From assembly GCF_000743715.1 (NCBI RefSeq), contig NZ_JQEY01000005.1:31710-95709 (forward strand): a stretch of 64,000 bases of DNA, in the 5' to 3' direction. Under the pieces are notes generated by a model. It ran no database searches, was not told the DNA's origin, and worked only from the letters and a program-made list of their open reading frames with translations. The position numbers and the translations under genes were made by a program. The DNA comes from Palleronia rufa. Its GTDB lineage: Bacteria > Pseudomonadota > Alphaproteobacteria > Rhodobacterales > Rhodobacteraceae. Numbering within the stretch: the first letter of the stretch is position 1; every line of letters begins with the position of its first letter. Positions 26,126 to 34,971 of the stretch are shown in pieces.

Positions 26126-26534
26126 AGGGTGCGGATCACGCCCTACGCGATGGGCGCGCCCGGTCTCGGACTTCTGTGGATTTGCGGGCGGTCGCTGGCG
26201 GCGCGACACGGTCGGCGCCGGTTCGGGGTAACGGCGTCAGCGGCAAAGATGGGCGTGTTTTCGCGGACCAGCGTGGTGGGAAAGACGCAATGCCGCGATC
26301 TGCGCGTGCTGCGGGTTTGCTGGCGGACGGACCGAACTTTCCGATGCCGCCGCCAGGTGCTACCTTGGAAAACAGCCGGTGCCCGACGCCGGCATGGCAG
26401 GTCTCAGGGCGGCGGACGGGTTCGGGCACCATACACCACTGCCGCTGCCGGAAAGACCTTTCCCGATACTCGGATCGGTGAAACGGATCCGGGCAGGGAC
26501 GTAGCAACAGCGAAATAACGAAAGTTTCGAGGAC
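26126..26534. other. Intergenic region, 409 bases, no gene seen
   Basis: No open frame here resembles a protein. Immediately before the DsbD-like ATG the sequence is purine- and A-rich (AACAGCGAAATAACGAAAG), giving a poor ribosome site. The region presumably carries the promoter of that gene. Confidence 0.35.
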
Positions 26535-28661
26535 ATGCGTAGATCGAAGATCGTGACAAGAACGTGGTCGCGTACGGTTTCGGCGGCCCTGGCTGCCGGT
26601 TTGTCGATTGCGGCGGCGCTGCCTTCGGCTGTGTCGGCCGCCTCCTCTCCGCGGGTCGAAAACGAAATCCTTCAGGCACGTCTGCTGACGGCAGAGAACG
26701 GCGTGTCCCAGGACGCATCGACCTTGTCTGCCGGGCTGAGCATCGACCTGGCGGAAGGCTGGAAAACCTACTGGCGCTCTCCGGGGGAGGTCGGCATTCC
26801 GCCCAGCGTCGACTGGTCGGCATCCGAAAACGTGGCCGATGTGGAATTTTACTGGCCCGCGCCAGACCGGTTTCGCGCCTTCGGCATCGAAAACTTCGGC
26901 TATGCCGATCAGGTCACCTTTCCGCTGGGGGTGACGTTGCAGGAACCCGGCGCGCCCGCGCGGCTGGCCGGGACCCTGGACATCCTGGTGTGCTCGGATA
27001 TCTGCGTGCCCCAGACCGTCGATCTGGCCCTGGACCTGCCCGCTGGCAGCGGCGGCGGTATCGACACCGGCTCGGCCGAGGTGATCGCCGCGGCGATGGC
27101 TCGCGTCCCCGACGCGGCGCGCGCAGGGATGGGTGAGGCAGGCGCCTATCTGGACGCCGACGCAGAGACGATGGTCGTGACAGTCCGCGCGGAGCAGCCC
27201 TTCGCCGCTCCGGACGTCTTTCCCGAACTCGGTGCCACCACCGCCTTCGGCGCGCCGGACATCCGGCTTGGGGACGGCGGACGGCTCTTGTGGGCCGAGC
27301 TGCCGATCCTGGCGCGCTCCGACAGTTCGCGCGATCTTGCGGTGACCGTCACCGACGGAGACCGCGCGGCGACGCTGACCCCCGCGTGGCTTACCGCGGC
27401 ACCGGCGCCGCCCTTCTCGATTTCGCGGGCGGTGCCCGATCTCGGGGCTCTTGCCTGGATCGCACTTGTCGCGTTTCTGGGCGGCGCGATCCTGAACGTC
27501 ATGCCCTGCGTCTTGCCCGTGCTGTCGATCAAGATGTCGTCTGCCATGCAGGCCAGAGAACGGGGTGAGGACCACGTGCGCCGCGGCTTCCTGATGTCGG
27601 CCCTTGGCGTCATGACGTTCATGTGGGCGCTCGCCGCCGTTCTGGTGGCGTTGAAGGCGGCGGGATACGCCGTCGGGTGGGGCCTGCAGTTCCAGAACCC
27701 GGTGTTCCTGTCGGCGATGTTTCTGGTCCTCGTGCTGTTCGCCGGCAATCTCTTCGGCGCGTTCGAGATTTCGCTGCCGCAGTCCTGGACGACCCGCCTT
27801 GCCAATGCAGAGGCGCGACCGGGCCATTCCGGTGACTTCGCCACAGGCGCCTTCGCCGCGATCCTTGCCACACCATGTTCGGCACCGTTCCTTGGAACCG
27901 CCGTCGCCTTTGCGCTGGCCGGACGCAGCATGGACGTGGCGGTGGTTTTCACGGCGCTGGGACTGGGGCTTTCCCTGCCTTACCTGGCGTTGGCCCTTCG
28001 TCCTGGCTGGGTCCGGCGCCTTCCCAAACCGGGCCGCTGGATGGTCGCAATACGGATTGTGCTCGGGGCGTTGCTTGCGCTCACGGCGGCCTGGCTCTTG
28101 TGGGTGCTTCTGGGAGTGGCCGGTGCGACGGCTGGTTGGCTTGTCGCAGGATTGTCGGCGCTGACTCTCGCCATCCTCGTGTTGTCATCACGGATGAAGA
28201 ATATCGTCGTTGCCGGGACCGTGGCCCTGCTGGGAACAGCGACGCTCGCCGCGCCCGTTCTGGCGCCGACCGACACGGCCCCGGCGGCTGTCGCCGCATC
28301 CTGGACACCCTTCGACCGCGCCGAAATCCCGGTCCACGTCTCGAAGGGCCATGTGGTCTTTGTCGATGTGACTGCAGATTGGTGCCTCACCTGCAAGGCC
28401 AACAAGACGCTGGTTCTGGATCGCGGAGCGGTGGCCCAGGCGTTGGCCCGCGAGGATATAATCCCCATGCAGGCGGACTGGACCCGGCCCGATCCCGCGA
28501 TCAGCCGCTATCTTGAATCCAACGGCCGATACGGCATCCCCTTCAACGCGGTGTACGGCCCCGGCGCGCCCGAAGGCATCGTACTGTCGGAGATCCTCAG
28601 CGAATCCGCGGTGCTCGACGCGATCGCCAAGGCGGGACGGTCCGAAATCGCGCTCGATTGA
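26535..28661 (+). CDS. DsbD/ScsB-type membrane thiol:disulfide reductase
   Basis: A 708-residue protein in three parts. After the signal peptide an N-terminal DsbD-alpha-like domain (~37-300) carries CSDICVP. A membrane domain with about eight helices (~300-585) contains the two redox cysteines in MPCVLPVLSIK and TPCSAPFLGTA. The C-terminal thioredoxin-like domain has DVTADWCLTCKANK. This cascade moves electrons from cytoplasmic thioredoxin to periplasmic proteins. The long N-terminal domain matches the ScsB-like (suppressor of copper sensitivity) branch. That fits the neighbouring DsbA-like protein and copper oxidase. Confidence 0.92.
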   Translation: MRRSKIVTRTWSRTVSAALAAGLSIAAALPSAVSAASSPRVENEILQARLLTAENGVSQDASTLSAGLSIDLAEGWKTYWRSPGEVGIPPSVDWSASENVADVEFYWPAPDRFRAFGIENFGYADQVTFPLGVTLQEPGAPARLAGTLDILVCSDICVPQTVDLALDLPAGSGGGIDTGSAEVIAAAMARVPDAARAGMGEAGAYLDADAETMVVTVRAEQPFAAPDVFPELGATTAFGAPDIRLGDGGRLLWAELPILARSDSSRDLAVTVTDGDRAATLTPAWLTAAPAPPFSISRAVPDLGALAWIALVAFLGGAILNVMPCVLPVLSIKMSSAMQARERGEDHVRRGFLMSALGVMTFMWALAAVLVALKAAGYAVGWGLQFQNPVFLSAMFLVLVLFAGNLFGAFEISLPQSWTTRLANAEARPGHSGDFATGAFAAILATPCSAPFLGTAVAFALAGRSMDVAVVFTALGLGLSLPYLALALRPGWVRRLPKPGRWMVAIRIVLGALLALTAAWLLWVLLGVAGATAGWLVAGLSALTLAILVLSSRMKNIVVAGTVALLGTATLAAPVLAPTDTAPAAVAASWTPFDRAEIPVHVSKGHVVFVDVTADWCLTCKANKTLVLDRGAVAQALAREDIIPMQADWTRPDPAISRYLESNGRYGIPFNAVYGPGAPEGIVLSEILSESAVLDAIAKAGRSEIALD

Positions 28662-28673
28662 GGCGCCGCCGCC

Positions 28674-29111
28674 TCACGCGAACGGATTGCGCCCGCCCAT
28701 GATCTGCAGAAGGTAGCTGCCGGAGGCCGTGATGAGCAAAAAGCCGTGGAACGCCTCTATCGACGCGATGAAGCGCAGGTGCCCGGAGGGGATCAGATCC
28801 CCGCGCCCCAGCGTGGTGTAGTTGACGAGCGAGAAGTAGTAGTAGTCCATGAAGGCAAGGTCGCTGCCCGCATCCGGCGGAGCGGCCGTGAGGTTGCCGA
28901 TGCCCAGTCCATGGACGACCAGCCAGAAGCCCCCCGCATAGAAAAGCGCCTCGATCAGATGGGCCAGCGTCAATGCGGACACCGCAAGCGCCAGGCAGCG
29001 TCCCGGATGGAGCGAGGGATTTACGTAGGCCGCGGCGCCGCGCATCGCCAGATAGTGGATCGTGGTGTTTAGGGCGACGAGAAACGCAGAGACCAGCATT
29101 ACGATCAGCAT
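28674..29111 (-). CDS. Two-helix potassium-channel-like protein
   Basis: A 145-residue membrane protein. The C-terminal half has a pore-loop arrangement: YYYFSLVNYTTLGRGDLIPSG, where TTLGRGD replaces the usual TxGYGD selectivity filter, followed by a final helix (FIASIEAFHGFLLITASGSYLLQIM). Two helices precede it. It resembles the Ion_trans_2 two-pore-domain channel family. The Tyr-to-Arg change in the filter could alter selectivity. It converges on the DsbD-like gene with 12 bases between stops. Confidence 0.82.
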   Translation of the reverse strand: MLIVMLVSAFLVALNTTIHYLAMRGAAAYVNPSLHPGRCLALAVSALTLAHLIEALFYAGGFWLVVHGLGIGNLTAAPPDAGSDLAFMDYYYFSLVNYTTLGRGDLIPSGHLRFIASIEAFHGFLLITASGSYLLQIMGGRNPFA

Positions 29112-29649
29112 TCTATTTCAAGTCCGGTGGTTGAGTGCGGTCGCCGGACGCTGGGCCACTTTTCCAGGGGCTGCAAGGCGATGCTGTTTCTGAGCGTGCG
29201 TCCGAATTCCCGCCCCTCAAGGTTCGCGGACCCGATCGTTCAATTGACCGCTGGGCCCATGGGTCGGCCCGACCGGCTGCCGATCGCCGAGAGGGAGATC
29301 AGGATGCCGCCTTTTCGGAGCACGGCCCGATAGTCCGCGGCAGTTGTGCGATGGCCTGCTCCCATGAAACGTCCTCGATCTGCGGTCAGCCTGTGCTCCG
29401 ATCGAGGAGACAGGATCAGCGACACGACGTTGTGGCGCTGGTTCCATCGCTCGGCGGCCAGTAGATGGAGATGCTTGCGCACCGGCACTTGAACCGCGTC
29501 GGCCGCGTCCGCGCCGTCGATCAAAAATCGCCACCGCTCCGTAGCTTGCAACAGGTTGCGCCGCAATTCTCATCGATCTGCCCGGTCCGCCTGTCGGGGG
29601 CCATTGACAGTCCGCCGGGCCGCGCGCAACTTGCGCCGGGGAGGCCAAG
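29112..29649. other. Intergenic region, 538 bases, possible gene remnant
   Basis: No confident gene. A minus-strand frame (29240-29566) encodes 108 residues (LQATERWRFLIDGADAADAV, then ADYRAVLRKGGILISLSA) with reasonable composition but no recognised family and no good start. It may be a decayed gene. The last 15 bases hold the GGGGAGG ribosome site of the ABC ATPase gene. Confidence 0.35.
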
Positions 29650-30397
29650 CTGAATACCGATTTCGCCTTAGAAACGTCGAATCTGACGAAATCGTTCGCG
29701 GGCTTCACCGCGGTCGATAACGTGTCTTTGCAGGTAAGGCGCGGGACCATCCACGCGCTGATCGGTCCCAACGGGGCCGGCAAGAGCACGATGTTCAACC
29801 TGATCACCAAGTTTCTCGAGCCGACCACCGGAACGATCCTTCTGAACGGCGAAGACATCACCAAGGCCAAGCCCGCCGCGATCGCCCGCAAGGGGGCGGT
29901 ACGGTCATTCCAGATATCTTCGGTATTTCCGCATCTAAGCCTGCTCGACAATATCCGCGTATCGTTGCAGCGGCGGATGAACAATTCCTACAACTTCTGG
30001 ACATCCGATCGGCGGCTGGACGGGCTGAACGACGACGCCCGCGCAATCCTGGCCGAGGTCGGGCTGGAGGATTCGGAGGATCTGCCGGCGATCGAACTGC
30101 CCTATGGGCGCAAGCGTTTGCTGGAACTGGCCACCACCCTGGCGCTGAAGCCGAAGGTCATGCTGCTGGACGAACCCATGGCGGGCATGGGCACCGGCGA
30201 CGTGAAGCGCGTCGCGGAAATCATCCGGCGCGTTGCCAAGAACCGCACCGTCCTGATGGTCGAGCACAATCTGGACGTGGTGGCGGATCTGTCGGACCGG
30301 ATCAGTGTGCTGCAGGCGGGGGCGATCCTGGCCGAGGGGACCTATGAGGAGGTCAGCAACAATCCCGATGTGCGCTCGGCCTACATGGGGACCGACG

Positions 30398-30405
<8 letters not shown>
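29650..30405 (+). CDS. Branched-chain-amino-acid-type ABC transporter ATPase (LivG-like)
   Basis: A 251-residue ATPase of the LivG type. Motifs are Walker A GPNGAGKS, a LivG-typical FQISSVFPHLSLLDN, signature region ELPYGRKRLLELATTLA and Walker B VMLLDEPMAGMG. Only from 29722 is there a conventional start (GTG), which would cut off the first beta strand. The frame extends upstream to a CTG at 29650 preceded by GGGGAGG with a five-base gap. That gives the expected N-terminus (ALETSNLTKSFAGFTAVDNV), so a CTG start is the best reading. It overlaps the next gene by eight bases. Confidence 0.85.
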
Positions 30406-31102
<697 letters not shown>

Positions 31103-31138
31103 CCGGGACGCCATCGAATGTTCAACGGGAGGAAGACC

Positions 31139-32353
31139 ATGACACGGACGAAAGCCACATTGCTTGCAGGCGCAGCGAGCCTGCTCGCCACCGCGGCAAG
31201 CGCCCAGGGTATCAGCAACGACACCGTAAAGATCGGGATGATTCTCGACATGTCGGGTGCCTATTCGGCGCTGGACGGTGAGGGTTCGATCGCCGCCGTC
31301 AGGATGGCGATAGAGGAGATGGGCGGAGAGATCGACGGCAAGCCCATCGAACTGCTGACCGCCGATCACCAGAACAAGGCCGACATCGGTTCCAACCTGG
31401 CGCGGCAATGGGCCGACCAGGAGAATGTCGACATGATCCTTGGCGGTGCCAATTCGGGCGTCGGCATCGCGCTGCAGGACATCACCAGCGAGAAGGGCAT
31501 CGCCTATATCAACAACGGGGCCGCCACGGCCGCGCTGACGAACGAGAACTGCGCCCCCGAGACGGGGCTTCACTGGACCTACGACACCGACGCGCTGGCC
31601 AACGGCACGGCGGTCGCGATGGTCAAGGAAGGCAAGAAGTCGTGGTATTTCATCACCGCCGATTACACCTTCGGCCAGAAACTGCAGGAAAACGCGTCCG
31701 AAGCGGTCAAGGCCAACGGCGGCGAAGTCCTGGGAAGCGTCGCCGCGCCCTTCCCGACGCAGGATTTCTCTTCCTTCATCCTGCAGGCCCAGGCATCGGG
31801 CGCGCAGGTAATCGGTCTGGCCAATGCGGGCACCGACACCCAGAACTCGGTCAAGCAGGCCCAGGAATTCGGTGTCGTGCAGGGCGGCCAGTCGCTGGCG
31901 TCGCTGCTGCTGTTCCTGACGGATGTGGACGCGATCGGCCTGGATGTCGCGCAGGGGCTGACCCTGACGACCGGCTTCTACTGGGATCAGGACGAGGAGG
32001 CCCGCGCGTGGAGCAGCAAATTCGAAGAGCGGTTCGGCGCAAAGCCGACGATGGTGCAGGCCGGGATGTATTCGTCGGCGCTGAACTACCTCAAGGCGGT
32101 GCAGGAAGCCGGAACCGATGACGCCAAAACCGTCGTGGCGCAACTGAAGGAGATGCCGATCGAGGACGCCTTCGCCCGCAACGGCCGCGTGCGTGAGGAT
32201 GGCCTGATGGTGCACGACATGTTCCTGGCCGAGGTGAAGACCCCCGACGAGAGCGAAGGGCGCTGGGACTACTACAACATCATCCGCACCATTCCCGGCG
32301 ACGAGGCGTTTCGCTCGATCGAGGACGGCACCTGCGAAGCGGTCAAAGGGTAG
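31139..32353 (+). CDS. Liv-type periplasmic substrate-binding protein
   Basis: A 404-residue exported protein (signal peptide KATLLAGAASLLATAASAQ). It is a type I periplasmic-binding fold: VKIGMILDMSGAYSALDGEGS, ANSGVGIALQDITSEKGI, FITADYTFGQKLQENASEAV and late RVREDGLMVHDMFLAEVK. GGGAGGA at 31128 supports the ATG at 31139 over 31118. A hairpin after the gene may raise its expression over the permease genes. The genes around it form a complete uptake system. Confidence 0.9.
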   Translation: MTRTKATLLAGAASLLATAASAQGISNDTVKIGMILDMSGAYSALDGEGSIAAVRMAIEEMGGEIDGKPIELLTADHQNKADIGSNLARQWADQENVDMILGGANSGVGIALQDITSEKGIAYINNGAATAALTNENCAPETGLHWTYDTDALANGTAVAMVKEGKKSWYFITADYTFGQKLQENASEAVKANGGEVLGSVAAPFPTQDFSSFILQAQASGAQVIGLANAGTDTQNSVKQAQEFGVVQGGQSLASLLLFLTDVDAIGLDVAQGLTLTTGFYWDQDEEARAWSSKFEERFGAKPTMVQAGMYSSALNYLKAVQEAGTDDAKTVVAQLKEMPIEDAFARNGRVREDGLMVHDMFLAEVKTPDESEGRWDYYNIIRTIPGDEAFRSIEDGTCEAVKG

Positions 32354-32366
32354 CAACCCCCAGACA

Positions 32367-32392
32367 GCGCGGCGGCATCCGGGCCGCCGCGC
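32367..32392 (+). promoter_or_regulatory. GC-rich hairpin between binding-protein and permease genes
   Basis: A perfect 10-bp stem, GCGCGGCGGC against GCCGCCGCGC, with a six-base loop, 14 bases after the binding-protein stop and without a T-run. Such intercistronic hairpins commonly stabilise the upstream message, giving excess binding protein. Role inferred. Confidence 0.5.
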
Positions 32393-32419
32393 GCCCACCC
32401 CCAGGCCGAGGCCGGTTCG

Positions 32420-33307
32420 ATGATGGATCTTCTAGGCATTCCGCTTCCCGTGCTGATGGGACAGCTTCTGATCGGGCTGATCAACGGGGCTTTCTATGCG
32501 GTGCTCAGCCTGGGCCTGGCGCTGATCTTCGGGCTGCTGAACATCGTGAACTTCGCCCACGGCGCGCTTTACATGGTCGGCGCGTTCGTGGCCTTCCTGC
32601 TGCTGGACGTGCTCGGCATCGGCTACTGGTGGGCGCTCCTGCTTTCGCCGGTCATCGTGGGCCTGTTCGGCATGGTGATCGAACGCTTCCTGCTGCGCCC
32701 CATCGCGGATCTGGACCATCTCTACGGCTTGCTGCTGACCTTCGGTCTGGCGCTTCTTCTGGAGGGGCTGTTCCGGCAGGTCTACGGCGTGGCGGGCGAG
32801 ACCTACGCCATCCCCGACTCGCTGCAGGGCGGCTACAACCTCGGCTTCATGTTCCTTCCCACCTATCGCGCCTGGGTGCTGGCGGCGTCGATCGTCGTCT
32901 GCGCGGCCACCTGGTATCTCATCGAGATGACGCGGCTGGGCGCCACGATGCGCGCCGCGGTCGAGAACGCCGACCTGGTCCGCGCCTTCGGCGTGAACGT
33001 GCCGCTTCTGGTGACGGTGACCTACGGGTTCGGCGTGGCGCTGGCCGCCTTCGCCGGTGTGCTGGCCGCGCCGATCTATTCCGTCAATCCACTGATGGGA
33101 TCGAACATCATCATCGTGGTCTTCGCCATCGTCGTCATCGGCGGGCTGGGGTCCATCAAAGGGGCGATCATCTCCGGCTTTCTGCTGGGCCTGTTCGAGG
33201 GGCTGACGCGCGTCTTCTATCCAGAGGCGTCCAACATCATCATCTTCGTGGTCATGGCTATCGTGCTGATCGTGCGACCGGCTGGCCTGTTCGGAAAGGC
33301 GGCGTGA
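32420..33307 (+). CDS. Liv-type ABC permease (LivH-like)
   Basis: A 295-residue inner-membrane protein with about eight helices. The family block GLINGAFYAVLSLGLALIFGLLNIVNFAHGALYM is at the N-terminus, and RAAVENADLVRAFGVNVP marks the EAA-like cytoplasmic loop that contacts the ATPases. A GG-rich VVIGGLGSIKGA follows. It is the first permease half of the transporter and lies four bases before the second. Confidence 0.92.
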   Translation: MMDLLGIPLPVLMGQLLIGLINGAFYAVLSLGLALIFGLLNIVNFAHGALYMVGAFVAFLLLDVLGIGYWWALLLSPVIVGLFGMVIERFLLRPIADLDHLYGLLLTFGLALLLEGLFRQVYGVAGETYAIPDSLQGGYNLGFMFLPTYRAWVLAASIVVCAATWYLIEMTRLGATMRAAVENADLVRAFGVNVPLLVTVTYGFGVALAAFAGVLAAPIYSVNPLMGSNIIIVVFAIVVIGGLGSIKGAIISGFLLGLFEGLTRVFYPEASNIIIFVVMAIVLIVRPAGLFGKAA

Positions 33308-33311
33308 CGTC

Positions 33312-34286
33312 ATGAGCGACGAGACCAGATCCACCGCCGGAACGGCGTCGAAAGGCTGGCTGTCGGACGTGCGCCTCTGGGCCGCGATCGGCTTCGTCGC
33401 GCTGCTGATCGCGCCGCAATTCCTGTATCCGGTGATGGTTGCCAAGATCCTCTGCTTTGCGCTGTTCGCAGCGGCCTTCAACTTGCTGCTGGGTTTTGCG
33501 GGGTTGCTGTCCTTTGGCCATGCGGCGTTCTTCGGCTTCGCGGCCTACGTGACCGGCTACGCGTTGCAGACGCTCCGGTTCTCGGCCGAACTGGGGATCC
33601 TGGCGGGCGTCGCGGTTGCCGCTCTGCTGGGGCTCGTGATGGGGTTGCTCGCGATCCGGCGGCAGGGCATCTACTTTGCGATGATCACCCTGGCGCTGTC
33701 GCAGATGGTCTATTTCGTGGCGCTTCAGGCTCCGTTCACCGGAGGCGAGGACGGCCTGCAGGGCGTGCCGCGCCGGCCGCTCTTCGGCATCTTCGACCTT
33801 TCGACGAACATGGAAGTCTATTATCTGGTCCTCGCCATCTTCTGCATCGGCATCTTCATCATCTACCGAACGGTCAATTCGCCCTTCGGCCAGGTCCTCA
33901 AATCCATCAGAGAGAACGAGGACCGCGCCATTTCACTGGGATACGACGCCGACCGCTACAAGCTGCTGGCCTTCGTCCTCTCCGCAGCCCTGTCGGGCCT
34001 TGCCGGATCCACCAAGGTCATGGTGTTCCAGCTGGCATCGCTCACCGACGTGCAATGGCAGATGAGCGGCGAGGTCGTGCTGATGGCCGTTCTGGGTGGC
34101 ATCGGGACGATGCTTGGCCCGATCCTGGGCGCGACGATCATCGTGACGTTGCAGAACGAACTGGCGCAGGTGGGCTCCCTGTCGACCATCGTGCAGGGGG
34201 CGGTGTTCGTCGTATGCGTCCTGCTTTTCCGACGCGGCATCGTGGGTGAGATCGGGCCGCGCCTCCGCCGCTGGCGGAACCGCTAG
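33312..34286 (+). CDS. Liv-type ABC permease (LivM-like)
   Basis: A 324-residue permease with NLLLGFAGLLSFGHAAFFGFAAY, ITLALSQMVYFVALQ and the coupling loop SIRENEDRAISLGYDADRYKLLAFVLSAALSGLAG. It is about 25 residues longer than many LivM proteins at the N-terminus (a polar start, SDETRSTAGTASKGWLSD). It completes the five-gene transporter. The operon order here (livG-livF-livJ-livH-livM) puts the ATPases first. Confidence 0.92.
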   Translation: MSDETRSTAGTASKGWLSDVRLWAAIGFVALLIAPQFLYPVMVAKILCFALFAAAFNLLLGFAGLLSFGHAAFFGFAAYVTGYALQTLRFSAELGILAGVAVAALLGLVMGLLAIRRQGIYFAMITLALSQMVYFVALQAPFTGGEDGLQGVPRRPLFGIFDLSTNMEVYYLVLAIFCIGIFIIYRTVNSPFGQVLKSIRENEDRAISLGYDADRYKLLAFVLSAALSGLAGSTKVMVFQLASLTDVQWQMSGEVVLMAVLGGIGTMLGPILGATIIVTLQNELAQVGSLSTIVQGAVFVVCVLLFRRGIVGEIGPRLRRWRNR

Positions 34287-34641
34287 ACCGGGCGGGGTGC
34301 CGGGGCGGCCTGTCCCGCGACGCGCAGGTTCGCATCGGCTGGGGACACAAAGCCAGTCCATGCGCGGGCGCCGCTGCGTTTCGTGCCAGCTAAATGGCGC
34401 CAGACCGATCCTTGATCTACAATTGAGCCCAGCCGGAATGGCGCGCGTCTCGAACGGAGAGGGTGGGGCGCAGCGGCGCATGGAACCGTCCTTGGTCGGC
34501 CTTCGACCCGCGATCCGCGCCCGGTTCAACGCGTGGCCGACGCCTTCGCTCGGAAGGGAGTCGAACCGCGAGGCGTGACGACCGCGCTCGCGGCGCTATT
34601 GTCAGTCGGGTTCGTACGATTCCATGCGGGAGCCGGCCGAT
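34287..34641. other. Intergenic region, 355 bases, no gene seen
   Basis: No frame here resembles a protein. The centre (34381-34440) is AT-richer than the flanks (AAATGGCGCC, TTGATCTACAATTGAG) and may hold a promoter for the membrane protein/PQQ dehydrogenase pair. No clear terminator for the Liv operon was found. Confidence 0.35.
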
Positions 34642-34971
34642 ATGACCGCCAGAACCGTTTTCTCCGTTGCCGCGACCCTTGCCGCGCTCCTTGGGCTGGC
34701 GGCGTCGATCTCCGCTTATCTGAGTCCGGCCACCGGCGTCGACGACACGGCCGGCCCGCTGCTGACCGCACTTGGAAATGCGGGGATGGCCGGATTGGCG
34801 CTGGTCCTTTTGTTCGTGGCCTGGGGACGGGCCGCGCTGGTGACCCTCTATCTCACGACGGCGCTTGCGACCTGCCTGGCCGCGCTTCTCCTGCAACAAC
34901 CGCTGATCCTGTTTCCCGCCCTGGTGGCCCTCATCATCCTGCCCCTTGGCCATCTGATCGGAGACGGCTGA
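34642..34971 (+). CDS. Small four-helix membrane protein coupled to a PQQ dehydrogenase
   Basis: A 109-residue protein that is almost entirely hydrophobic, with about four transmembrane segments (TVFSVAATLAALLGLAASISAY, AGMAGLALVLLFVAWG, ALVTLYLTTALATCLAALLL, ILFPALVALIILPLGHLI). Its stop overlaps the start of the next gene by one base (TGATG), so the two products are made together. Membrane-bound glucose/quinate-type quinoproteins normally have an N-terminal domain of five helices. Here the helices are on a separate protein, which I infer to be the anchor or quinone-binding subunit. An in-frame ATG lies at 34624. Confidence 0.7.
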   Translation: MTARTVFSVAATLAALLGLAASISAYLSPATGVDDTAGPLLTALGNAGMAGLALVLLFVAWGRAALVTLYLTTALATCLAALLLQQPLILFPALVALIILPLGHLIGDG

